NCBI GenBank assembly: GCA_050184225.1
Contig: JBFXAN010000096.1
Span: 1-23,319 of the forward strand
DNA: 23,319 bases
Direction of reading: 5' to 3'
Origin: JBFXAN01 sp050184225
Lineage (GTDB): Bacteria; Chloroflexota; Dehalococcoidia; CAUJGQ01
Positions within the stretch are counted from its first letter, which is position 1; each line of letters starts with the position of its first letter. Positions 14,698-21,120 of this stretch are shown here, piece after piece. A program made the translations under genes and the position numbers. The notes under the pieces were generated by a model. It was not told the DNA's origin. It worked only from the letters and a program-made list of their open reading frames with translations, and did no database searches.

Positions 14698-15819
14698 TCA
14701 CTCGTAGATGGACCCCAGTCGCCGTGCTCGTTGCGGCCGGCTCAAGACGTCGGTGCTATCGACAAACTGATCGATGCTGCCGACGCCGACCGGCAAGGCC
14801 AGCACGGCCTCGTCGCGAATCGCCAGCCTGGTTGCCTCGGCGAATCGCTCGGCGCGCAGGACTCGATATGGACGGCCATGGAAGATGCGACTGATTGGTT
14901 CCACGAATTCGGTGATGGCGAGGCCGTTATGTTGTTGAGCAACGAGCTCGAAGGCGGCGGCGAGTCGGTCCTCCCGCGTTTGCGGATCCTGAGCCGCGAG
15001 AGTGCGATCCAGCACCGGTGCCAGCATACCGGCACATTGGAGGCGGGCGAAGGCGGTCCCCAGCCACTTGGAATACGGTGCGTAGCGCCGTTCGAGCAGG
15101 AAACATAGCTTCATCAGGTCACGCACGAGCCGTGCGACCACGATGCGCGACCCGAGCTCATCGCTGATCTCAACACAACGGCCGACGAACGCCTCCTCCT
15201 GCTCGATCCGCGTCCACTGGCACGCGATCAGGTAGAGCCACAGGTCGTGCGGGTACCAGGCAAGCTTCTCCCGGATCGGTTCCAGCTCACCGAGGCCATC
15301 ATGGTAGACGGCGCCGGCAGTGACCGATAGCAGTATCTGCGCCGGCGTGAGCAACCAGTCTCGGAGGTACAACGACGCACGCGGATCGAAGCCCAGGAGC
15401 GTACGGAAGAAGGTGTCGACCGTGAGGAGGGCAACGCGGTGATTCACCGGCCCTTGTTCGATCGGCGCCAGGAGCTGGACACCACCCTCGTCGGACGGTC
15501 CCCAGTTGGTCGGATACCCGCGAAAGGAAAACGGCAATCGTCGCGCCAGCCGTTCCTTGACCGCCTCGGCTTGTGCCGCGTGGGCGGGTGGCTCAAGGAA
15601 CACCTGGAGGCGCGGTCCCCAGTGGTGATCGGTCGACCGCTCGGTGTCGAAGCCGAGCACCTCCGAGCCTGTGCCAAGCAGCGCAGCGGAGTAGCGAAGG
15701 ATGGGAAATACCTCGGCGAGCAGTGGTCGGACGGCCTCGTCATGAAAGGCGCGACAAAGCTCGAGTCCGGGTATGAACCCGCCGGTCCAAGCGCCGGATT
15801 CGAGATCCTTCGTGGGCAC
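14698..15819 (-). CDS. DUF4037 protein, nucleotidyltransferase fold
   Basis: This 373-residue protein has the DUF4037 hallmark GTGSEVLGFDTERSTDHHWGPR (about 49-70). It resembles a nucleotidyltransferase GS...D...D active site, with candidate metal ligands D58 and D64. The rest is helical and typical of the family, whose biochemical function is not established as far as I know. Only the GTG at 15819 is available as start: the preceding gene's stop (15832-15834) is in the same frame 12 bases upstream, and GGAG lies 6 bases before the GTG. Tight spacing points to co-translation with the upstream ferritin-like gene. A role transferring or removing a nucleotidyl group next to a nucleoside hydrolase is plausible but inferred. 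Confidence 0.85.
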   Translation of the reverse strand: MPTKDLESGAWTGGFIPGLELCRAFHDEAVRPLLAEVFPILRYSAALLGTGSEVLGFDTERSTDHHWGPRLQVFLEPPAHAAQAEAVKERLARRLPFSFRGYPTNWGPSDEGGVQLLAPIEQGPVNHRVALLTVDTFFRTLLGFDPRASLYLRDWLLTPAQILLSVTAGAVYHDGLGELEPIREKLAWYPHDLWLYLIACQWTRIEQEEAFVGRCVEISDELGSRIVVARLVRDLMKLCFLLERRYAPYSKWLGTAFARLQCAGMLAPVLDRTLAAQDPQTREDRLAAAFELVAQQHNGLAITEFVEPISRIFHGRPYRVLRAERFAEATRLAIRDEAVLALPVGVGSIDQFVDSTDVLSRPQRARRLGSIYE

Positions 15820-15831
15820 GCACGACTCCGA

Positions 15832-16449
15832 TCAACGGCCGCCGGTGACACCGCCGGACTCGGCCAGCAGTTCTTCCAGGTGCATCTGCCATTCGAGGGC
15901 TTCGCGGCGGCGGGCGGTTGTGTCGGCGAACTCCTCGTAAAATGCCTGGCCCCAGTGCAGGTGTTCCTCTTCTTCAAGGAGGATGTGGCGGAGGATGCGC
16001 ACCGTCGGGCCGTCGCAGATCGGGTCGGTGACGGCGAGGTGATGGCGGTAGTAGACGGTGAGGTGGGTCTTCAGCACGCGGTAGAGGCCGACGACGCGCA
16101 GCAGTTGGTCGTTGGCGGTCTGCATCTCCTCGCAGAACTTGAGGAACGCCTCGTTCGGCGGTTCAGACTTGGTCGAGGAGCGCAACGTCGGCGGCGTGGC
16201 GAGGTCGGCGCCGTCGAGCACCCGCAGCTCCGGCAGCCGCTGGCCGAGCCAGAAGGCATGGATCGAGTCCTGGTAGCAGTGCTCGCCGAAGGCGAACTTC
16301 GCCTTGATGCTCGGCGTCGTCGGCGCCCATCCCGCCTCGGTGGTCATGCAGACGTGTTCGGCAAACTTGTAGTGAATGATGCGACGGGCGCTCTCATCGA
16401 CGCCGAACGCGCCGCCCACCGTTCGGGTATCGACACATAGCTCGGGCAT
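15832..16449 (-). CDS. Ferritin-like diiron-type protein (second of operon)
   Basis: This 205-residue protein is all-helical with clustered Glu/His residues typical of ferritin-like four-helix bundles. Candidate metal ligands are E31/H32 (FAEHV), E56/H57, D61 and H64 (FGEHCYQDSIH), and the EEEEHLHWG motif E159-H163, which includes ExxH. It is not a ferritin or rubrerythrin by obvious motif and I cannot name a family. The start ATG 16449 follows AAGGGA by 9 bases; a GTG two codons upstream is possible. It lies between a 2[4Fe-4S] ferredoxin gene (63 bases upstream) and DUF4037 (12 bases downstream). Together with the ferritin-like gene at 17711 it suggests a ferredoxin-fed oxygenase pair. Enzymatic function is inferred. 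Confidence 0.7.
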   Translation of the reverse strand: MPELCVDTRTVGGAFGVDESARRIIHYKFAEHVCMTTEAGWAPTTPSIKAKFAFGEHCYQDSIHAFWLGQRLPELRVLDGADLATPPTLRSSTKSEPPNEAFLKFCEEMQTANDQLLRVVGLYRVLKTHLTVYYRHHLAVTDPICDGPTVRILRHILLEEEEHLHWGQAFYEEFADTTARRREALEWQMHLEELLAESGGVTGGR

Positions 16450-16512
16450 TGCCACTCGTCCCTTCGACGGATTGGGATTGGTTCTGGGGTTGGTGAAGAA
16501 TCGTACCGCGCG

Positions 16513-16839
16513 CTACGGCGTCAGCGCCGGGTTGAGACGTCGGGCCATCGCGGCGGCGGCCTCCTTCGCGGCGCGGTCGCGCTCGTACCGCCGCCGCGCC
16601 CACGCCTTCGCGAACTGCTTCGCCTCCGCCAGTGGCGCCGAGTCGTGCTCGTAGTCCGGGTCATACGAGATGCACTCGACCGGACAAACCTTCGCGCAGA
16701 TGCCGCAGTCGATGCAGCGCGCCGGGTCGATCACATGCGTCCGGTGACCGGTGGTGAAGTAGTGAATACATTCGGTCGGGCAGGCGCGCCGGCAGAGACC
16801 ACAGTTGATACACGGCCCAAGGTCGATCGTGTAGGCCAC
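16513..16839 (-). CDS. 2[4Fe-4S] ferredoxin with C-terminal extension
   Basis: This 108-residue protein has two classic clusters. C10-x2-C13-x2-C16-x3-C20-P lies in CINCGLCRRACP, and C42-x2-C45-x2-C48-x3-C52-P in CIDCGICAKVCP. Each is followed by an extra Cys (C24, C56) in CPTEC and CPVEC. The last ~45 residues form a basic/alanine-rich helix (AEAKQFAKAWARRRYERDRA in part) not needed for cluster binding and possibly used for docking. The start is GTG 16839, directly after GGAGGGGAT. It is placed between two ferritin-like genes on the same strand, so it is the obvious electron donor to one or both. Confidence 0.93.
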   Translation of the reverse strand: MAYTIDLGPCINCGLCRRACPTECIHYFTTGHRTHVIDPARCIDCGICAKVCPVECISYDPDYEHDSAPLAEAKQFAKAWARRRYERDRAAKEAAAAMARRLNPALTP

Positions 16840-16860
16840 ATCCCCTCCCCGGATTCTTCA

Positions 16861-16903
16861 CCACCAAGTCACCAAGACTAAACGAAGTTTGGTGTCTTTG
16901 TGG
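16861..16903. repeat. Imperfect palindromic repeat inside the operon
   Basis: CCACCAAGTCACCAAGAC (16861-16878) and the region 16886-16903 (AGTTTGGTGTCTTTGTGG) are inverted with 13 of 18 positions matching. It occupies the 77-base gap between the first ferritin-like gene and the ferredoxin gene. It could form an mRNA hairpin that sets different expression of the two. Confidence 0.6.
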
Positions 16904-16916
16904 TTCCACGTCGTCT

Positions 16917-17711
16917 CTAGCCCAGAGCCAGCTCTCCCCGTTCGTCCTCTTCGGCGAAGAAGGAGCGGATCTCTTCGCTCTGGTCGCCGGTCAGTTGCGC
17001 CCGCATCCGCTCGTGACGCGCGTGTGCGTTCAGCGCGCGGCGCTCCTGCTCCGGGTCGCCATCGCATAACTGCTTGACGAAGTAGTCGCCGATCGCGGTG
17101 TGCGTCACCTCGTCCGCCCAGTTGAAGTCGAAGCACTGCTCCATCAGGTGGTCGCCGATCTGGTGACCGAGGTTGCTGGTCGCCTCGAAGAGGGCCAGCG
17201 CCGCGCCTTCCAGCGAGACGTTGGTCGTAGAGAGGCTGATCAGCGGATCGGCAGGGTTGTCGCCCAGCGCCTGCTGCTGCGCCGCCCGCGCGGTCGCTCC
17301 GCCGCCACCACCGGCCAGCGTGTCCGGGTATTCGCCGATCTCGCCGCCGTAGGATTCGAGCACACCCTTCGCCAGTTGCGCGTGGCGCACCTCGTCCCAC
17401 GTCTGTCGCGCCATCGCCATGATCAGAGTGGAGGGCACCGGCCAATGCTGCCACTCGACCACCTTCCGGGAGAAGGCATCGACGCCGGCGAACTCGGCGG
17501 ACATGATCGACGATACCAGCGCCTTCCGCAGTTCGAGGTTCGACGGGTCGGCGGCGATCAGCCGGCGCAGCGTCTCCGGACCGTAGTTCTGGACGGCGCC
17601 GATCCGCGTTTCGAGCGCGCGGCGTTCCTCTTCCGTGAGGGTCATCACCGGGCGGTACGGCGGATCGCGGCGGGACGGACTCTCAACCAGTCGTTCGGCA
17701 AGCGCGCGCAT
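16917..17711 (-). CDS. Ferritin-like diiron protein with (ExxH)2 signature (first of operon)
   Basis: This 264-residue protein has the full four-helix diiron carboxylate pattern. E73 lies in SAEFAG, E107-x-x-H110 in TWDEVRHAQ, E168 (or E176) in SLEGAALALFEA, and E201-x-x-H204 in WADEVTHTAIGDY. This E...ExxH...E...ExxH order is that of diiron oxygenases and ferritin-like proteins (methane monooxygenase, AurF, MiaE, DUF455-like groups). A Gly/Ala-rich loop lies at about 133-147. The substrate is unknown. ATG 17711 has GGAGGG 5 bases upstream. It is the first gene of a five-gene minus-strand unit, and the divergent upstream region carries palindromes that may control it. Confidence 0.8.
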   Translation of the reverse strand: MRALAERLVESPSRRDPPYRPVMTLTEEERRALETRIGAVQNYGPETLRRLIAADPSNLELRKALVSSIMSAEFAGVDAFSRKVVEWQHWPVPSTLIMAMARQTWDEVRHAQLAKGVLESYGGEIGEYPDTLAGGGGGATARAAQQQALGDNPADPLISLSTTNVSLEGAALALFEATSNLGHQIGDHLMEQCFDFNWADEVTHTAIGDYFVKQLCDGDPEQERRALNAHARHERMRAQLTGDQSEEIRSFFAEEDERGELALG

Positions 17712-17742
17712 CGATTCCCTCCGAAACGAGCAATGCTGACCT

Positions 17743-17788
17743 TGACGTTTACGTCATCCTTTGTGACGTGAGGCTAGCACAGCCTCAC
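17743..17788. promoter_or_regulatory. Operator-like palindromes upstream of the ferritin-like operon
   Basis: TGACGT-TT-ACGTCA (17743-17756) is a perfect dyad 32 bases ahead of the ATG at 17711. A further TGACGTG occurs at 17765-17770. An 8-bp inverted repeat, GTGAGGCT / AGCCTCAC, spans 17768-17788 with a 5-base centre. The region is shared with the divergent gene at 17902. A clear -10/-35 pair is not evident. Confidence 0.5.
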
Positions 17789-17901
17789 CGGCGCGGCAAG
17801 CCGTTCGGCACTCGCGCCGGATTCGGCCTGCCCCAGTGCAGCCGTGTATCGTCGAACATCGGTACACTGGCGGTAGATTGTTCGAGCAGGTCGGAGAGAC
17901 G

Positions 17902-18078
17902 ATGCGAGCTGCCTACATTGCAGGTACCACGGTCGCGGCCGGGATAGTCGGTGCGCTCTTCGGATTGATCTGGGGGTTCTTCGCCCAGGAAGCGGGCTGG
18001 TGGGGCGCCTGGGCGCTCTTCGGGATCATCATCGGTCCCATCCTCGGCGTGATCGTCGCGGAGCGGACGGCGACATGA
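17902..18078 (+). CDS. Small two-helix membrane protein
   Basis: This 58-residue protein is almost entirely hydrophobic. One helix spans about residues 4-25 (AYIAGTTVAAGIVGALFGLI) and a second about 35-53 (WALFGIIIGPILGVIVA). A short loop containing AQEAGWWG separates them, and the tail is AERTAT. It is glycine-rich within the helices, allowing tight packing. The start is ATG 17902 with GGAGAG 3 bases upstream; a longer in-frame ATG at 17836 gives a poor N-terminus. Its stop overlaps the DUF309 start (ATGA), so the two are translationally coupled. I do not recognise a family. Confidence 0.75.
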   Translation: MRAAYIAGTTVAAGIVGALFGLIWGFFAQEAGWWGAWALFGIIIGPILGVIVAERTAT

Positions 18079-18575
18079 CCGACGAACGACCGGCCAACGC
18101 GCACGAAGGGCCGCGCATCCGGCCGCGGATCGGCAAGATTGGCCGCGGGCGAGCGAGCGACCGTTGCGGCGACCCGCCGTCACCTGCCCTGCGCGAGGGA
18201 ATCGCCGAATTCAATCGTGGTGAGTTCTTCGAGCAGCACGAGACGCTGGAGGCGGCCTGGATCGAGGAGGACGACCCCGTCCGCTACCTCTACCAGGGCA
18301 TCCTTCAGATCGGCGTCGGCTTCCATCATCTTTCCCGCGGTAATTCATACGGCGCCCGCCGTCTCTGGGCACGCGGCATCGTGCTGCTCGAGCCGTTCCG
18401 TTCCGGGTGCATGGATGTTGACGTCGATCGGCTGGTGCGTGAGACGCAGCAATGCATCGAGGAGATCGATCGGATCGGCATCACCGGCGACCGCGTGTTC
18501 GACCAGACGCTGATCCCACGGGTGCACTGGCTGACTGAACCTGATCTACACGGTGGCTCGATTTTGTCATCCTGA
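18075..18575 (+). CDS. DUF309 family protein
   Basis: This 166-residue protein contains the DUF309 core at about residues 40-115. The signature is EFNRGEFFEQHETLEAAWIEE followed by RYLYQGILQIGVGFHHLSRGN and GARRLWARGIVLLEPF. The function of this helical domain is not established. The start ATG 18075 overlaps the stop of the small membrane protein by four bases. The N-terminal ~35 residues are basic and probably disordered. The C-terminal ILSS and the TGA stop lie inside the left arm of the palindromic repeat 18565-18639, so the natural end of the gene appears to have been replaced by repeat sequence. Confidence 0.87.
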   Translation: MTDERPANAHEGPRIRPRIGKIGRGRASDRCGDPPSPALREGIAEFNRGEFFEQHETLEAAWIEEDDPVRYLYQGILQIGVGFHHLSRGNSYGARRLWARGIVLLEPFRSGCMDVDVDRLVRETQQCIEEIDRIGITGDRVFDQTLIPRVHWLTEPDLHGGSILSS

Positions 18576-18639
18576 GCGGAGCGAAGGATCTCAGCGGTCT
18601 GATGACGCCCGAGATCCTTCGCTGCCGCTCAGGATGACA
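18565..18639. repeat. Palindromic intergenic repeat, copy 2, supplying both stop codons
   Basis: Arms 18565-18592 and 18611-18639 are complementary apart from one extra base in the right arm, with an 18-base loop. The core TGTCATCCTGAGCG...GCGAAGGATCTC is the same as in copy 1. The left arm contains the TGA stop of the DUF309 gene (18573-18575). The right arm contains, on the minus strand, the TGA stop of the glycosylase gene (18629-18631). Confidence 0.9.
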
Positions 18640-19594
18640 GGGGGAGCACGTTCGACCGCGATCGCCGCTCGCGTAGCTCCTGCTGGAGCAGATACCACCA
18701 GTAGAACGCCGCATAGCCACGCCAACCGGTCCACAACTCGCCGTGGGCGCGGACTTCGGCCTCCGTCGCCAACCGGCCCAGACCGTACTCCCGTCCCACC
18801 ACCTGCTTGAGGCCGCCGTCGCCCGCCGGCATCACGTCGCGGTGGCCGTAGGCGCGCATGAGTGCGTACTCCGCCGTCCAGCGCCCGATGCCGGGCAGCG
18901 CCGTCAGCGTCGCGATCGCCTCCTCTGCCGGCAGCTGTCCGACCGCGCCAAGGTCGATCCGTCCCGCGCAGACGGCGCGCGCCAGCTCGATCGTGTACCG
19001 CGACTTCTGCCGGCTGAACTGGAGCGGCAGCAGGTCGCGCTCATGCTCCAACCCGGCGAGGCACTCCGGCGTCGGGAACGTCGCCAGCGTCACACCGTCC
19101 GCCTCGATCCGGCCGCCGAATCGATCGACCAGCGCCCGCTTCAATTTGGCCGCGAAGGTGATGTTGATCTGCTGCCCGAGGATCGCCCAGACCAACGCCT
19201 CGAACGGATCGGCGATCAGCACCGGCCGCAGCCCTCGATACCGCTCCACCAGCCGCCCAAAGACCGGATCGGCCGCGCCCACATCCGCCAATCCGGTTAT
19301 GTCGTCATCCGCCGCGAAGATCCGGGCGGCAAGGTCTTCGGCCGCATCGAGGTCGTCATTCGACGGTTCGCCGCCGAGCAGTTCGACGTGCAGCGTCAAG
19401 GCGTCCACCACGCGATCACCGCCAGAGACGCGAAGGATGAAGGACTGCCCGCGTAACTGCACCGGCCGGAGATAGCGGTCGCCCTCGACCCGCTCGATCA
19501 CAGCCGAGGGCGACAGACGCAGATAATCTAGTGCCAGGTCGAAGGCGAAGGGCACTGTTGTATTCAGCGTTCGGGAGCGCTCGATCGTTGTCAT
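18629..19594 (-). CDS. DNA-3-methyladenine glycosylase II (AlkA-like, HhH-GPD)
   Basis: This 321-residue protein has an AlkA-type N-terminal domain (about 10-120). The HhH-GPD part contains DPFEALVWAILGQQINITFA and the helix-hairpin-helix LPGIGRWTAEYALM (233-246). It ends that region with the catalytic-Asp segment MPAGDGGLK, whose D259 aligns with D238 of E. coli AlkA. It should excise alkylated bases. The start ATG 19594 overlaps the stop of the upstream thioesterase gene as ATGA; an open extension to 19684 runs inside that gene and is rejected. The last residues, LPLSS and stop, are encoded by the palindromic repeat. Coupling to thioesterases is an unusual neighbourhood for a repair gene. 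Confidence 0.9.
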   Translation of the reverse strand: MTTIERSRTLNTTVPFAFDLALDYLRLSPSAVIERVEGDRYLRPVQLRGQSFILRVSGGDRVVDALTLHVELLGGEPSNDDLDAAEDLAARIFAADDDITGLADVGAADPVFGRLVERYRGLRPVLIADPFEALVWAILGQQINITFAAKLKRALVDRFGGRIEADGVTLATFPTPECLAGLEHERDLLPLQFSRQKSRYTIELARAVCAGRIDLGAVGQLPAEEAIATLTALPGIGRWTAEYALMRAYGHRDVMPAGDGGLKQVVGREYGLGRLATEAEVRAHGELWTGWRGYAAFYWWYLLQQELRERRSRSNVLPLSS

Positions 19595-20043
19595 GTCTTC
19601 CCGGCCGGCTGAATCAGCGATCGTTCGAGGGCGGCGCGAACATCCGGCGGCAGCGGCGCCGCTTTGCCCTCCGCATCCAGCCACACCTGAACAGAAGAGC
19701 CTTCGCAGACGAGCGTGTCGTCCCGTCGGACCTCATACGACAGCGTAAAGCTCGTGGTCCCGATCGCGGTGGTCCGGGTCGTCACGATAAGCCGGTCGCG
19801 ATGCACGGCCGGGGCACGGAACTGTGCCGCGGTCTGCGCCAGCGCAAACGATGGCGCGCCGGCATCCCGCGGCCGCGGCCGTTCGACCACGCCGAATCGG
19901 ATCAGGTGTTCGAGGCGGCTCTGCTCGAAGTACTGAAAATACATCGCGTTGTTGACGTTCCGATCGGCATCCATGTCGGTCGAACGGACCGTGAGTTCGA
20001 ACTCGGTGATGGCGCCCCCACCATCCGGCATGCCGTTGCCCAT
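19591..20043 (-). CDS. Acyl-CoA thioesterase, 4HBT/YbgC-type hotdog
   Basis: This 150-residue single hotdog domain has the 4HBT-type helix segment RSTDMDADRNVNNAMYFQYF followed by EQSRLEHL. It resembles the D.D..GHVNN..Y..YFE..R motif, but with RN in place of GH before VNN. The Asp residues in DMDAD include the likely catalytic acid. Beta strands follow (RLIVTTRTTAIGTTSFTLSYEV in part). It probably hydrolyses acyl-CoA thioesters; chain preference is unknown. ATG 20043 has GGAGG a few bases upstream. It begins 19 bases after the PaaI-like gene and overlaps the glycosylase start by four bases, so the three genes look like one transcript. Confidence 0.87.
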   Translation of the reverse strand: MGNGMPDGGGAITEFELTVRSTDMDADRNVNNAMYFQYFEQSRLEHLIRFGVVERPRPRDAGAPSFALAQTAAQFRAPAVHRDRLIVTTRTTAIGTTSFTLSYEVRRDDTLVCEGSSVQVWLDAEGKAAPLPPDVRAALERSLIQPAGKT

Positions 20044-20062
20044 ACCCGCCTCCGATCGCTCC

Positions 20063-20470
20063 TTATCGATTCGCCACGAGATGCGTCGACGTGACCACGG
20101 CCAGGCTGCGGCCGTCGCCGTCGCGGACGGCCGTCTCGACCACGATCATCGTTCGACCGCGGTGCAGCGGCCGCGCCTCGGCCGTGATCGTTCCCTCCCG
20201 TACGTTTCGCAGGAGGTTGGCGCTAACCTGTACCGCGAGCGGAAAGCGTTCGGCAGGAACGTTGCCATCCGGATCGATCACGCGCATGCTCGCGTAGGTC
20301 GCGGCGGTGTCCGCCAGTGCGAGGATCGCGCCGGCATGAAACAGCCCGGTCAATTGCTGCAACTCGGGCCGGAAGTCCAGCTCGGCGACCGCTCGCTCGG
20401 TCGAAGCCTCAATGAGGCGGATGCCCAACGTCGTCAGCAGGTTGGCGCCGGAGCTCGGCAGCAAGTTCAT
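20063..20470 (-). CDS. PaaI/YdiI-type hotdog thioesterase
   Basis: This 135-residue protein has the PaaI signature TGLFHAGAILALADTAATYA (about 41-60), with the conserved H45 and the Asp of LAD (D54) that activate water. It continues through strands VQVSANLLRNVREG and ends VVTSTHLVAN. These enzymes are usually tetramers acting on aromatic or short acyl-CoA. ATG 20470 has GGAGAG about 7 bases upstream; a TTG eight codons earlier is less likely. It lies 87 bases downstream of the NifU-like gene and 19 bases upstream of a second hotdog gene. Confidence 0.88.
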   Translation of the reverse strand: MNLLPSSGANLLTTLGIRLIEASTERAVAELDFRPELQQLTGLFHAGAILALADTAATYASMRVIDPDGNVPAERFPLAVQVSANLLRNVREGTITAEARPLHRGRTMIVVETAVRDGDGRSLAVVTSTHLVANR

Positions 20471-20557
20471 GGCCACACTCTCCGCTCTGGACAACGAAAG
20501 AGGAAGAACGATGTAACGCTCTTCCCCTCCGCCAATGCTATGCGATTGTATCCGCGC

Positions 20558-20821
20558 TCAATCCCACTCGGGATCGATCGCCCCTTCCGCCTCGACGCCG
20601 CTGATACCGGGCACCCGCTCGAAGAGCAGGCGCTCGATCCCCATCTTCAGGGTCAGCGTGCTCATCGGGCAGCCGGCGCAGGAGCCGACCAGGGCGAGCC
20701 GGACAATCATGTCGGGCGTCACCTCGATCAACTCGACGGTCCCGCCATCCATCTCGAGCGCGGGCCGGATCTCATCCAGCGCGCTCTCAATCTGGTCGAC
20801 CATCACGGGATTCATGACCAT
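20558..20821 (-). CDS. NifU-like (Nfu) Fe-S cluster scaffold/carrier domain
   Basis: This 87-residue protein is a stand-alone NifU C-terminal domain. A helix (VDQIESALDEIRPALEMDGG) is followed by two strands and the C48-A-G-C51 motif in GSCAGCPMSTLTLKMGIERL. It assembles or transfers a [4Fe-4S] cluster at a dimer interface. Start ATG 20821 has GGAGGA 6 bases upstream; an upstream open frame to 20872 includes promoter sequence and is rejected. The C-terminal EGAIDPEWD is short and acidic. It is the first gene of a minus-strand group containing two thioesterases and a glycosylase. Confidence 0.9.
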   Translation of the reverse strand: MVMNPVMVDQIESALDEIRPALEMDGGTVELIEVTPDMIVRLALVGSCAGCPMSTLTLKMGIERLLFERVPGISGVEAEGAIDPEWD

Positions 20822-20877
20822 AGACGATCCTCCGGGCCGCACCGACACGGCCGGGAAAGTTGACAAGTTCACTTAAC

Positions 20878-20907
20878 AATATACCAGAGCCGGCGCATCC
20901 CGGTCAA
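20878..20907 (-). promoter_or_regulatory. Probable sigma70-type promoter of the NifU-like gene
   Basis: On the minus strand TTGACC (20907-20902) and TATATT (20883-20878, preceded by TGG) are 18 bases apart. This would start transcription near 20871, about 50 bases before the ATG at 20821. It is the best promoter match in the window. The composite repeat begins 11 bases upstream of it. Confidence 0.65.
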
Positions 20908-20917
20908 AGCCGTATCG

Positions 20918-21069
20918 AACCGCAGAGGCGCAGAGGGCACAGAGGACTGTTTGTCATGCTGAGGAGCGCAGCGACGAAGCATCTCGCCGGGTGACAGACG
21001 CACCGCGAGATGCTTCGCTCCGCTCAGCATGACAAGTCTTGCCTCTGCGTCCTCTGCGCCTCCGTGGTT
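20918..21069. repeat. Outer palindromic repeat (CAGAGG-type) enclosing copy 3
   Basis: 20918-20946 (AACCGCAGAGGCGCAGAGG followed by GCACAGAGGA) and 21041-21069 are inverted with 24 of 29 matching positions. Each arm also contains internal CAGAGG units. Between them sits copy 3 of the other palindromic family, so one dyad is nested inside another in the divergent gap 20822-21120. Confidence 0.75.
20951..21034. repeat. Palindromic intergenic repeat, copy 3 (diverged)
   Basis: The arm ends TTGTCATGCTGAG (20951-20963) and CTCAGCATGACAA (near 21022-21034) pair, as do CGAAGCATCTCGC and its complement near the loop. The middle of the left arm has extra bases. Relative to copies 1 and 2, two positions have changed on both arms in a compensatory way. 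The loop again carries GGTGAC...ACGC-like sequence. Confidence 0.8.
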
Positions 21070-21120
21070 CTACAATCGAGGAGCCGCTGGTGACAATGGG
21101 CTGCGTGTGGAGCGATGTGC

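Noticed and set aside
19595..19684. N-terminal extension of the AlkA-like protein
   Set aside because: It lies wholly inside the upstream thioesterase gene; the ATGA overlap at 19591-19594 gives the family-like N-terminus.
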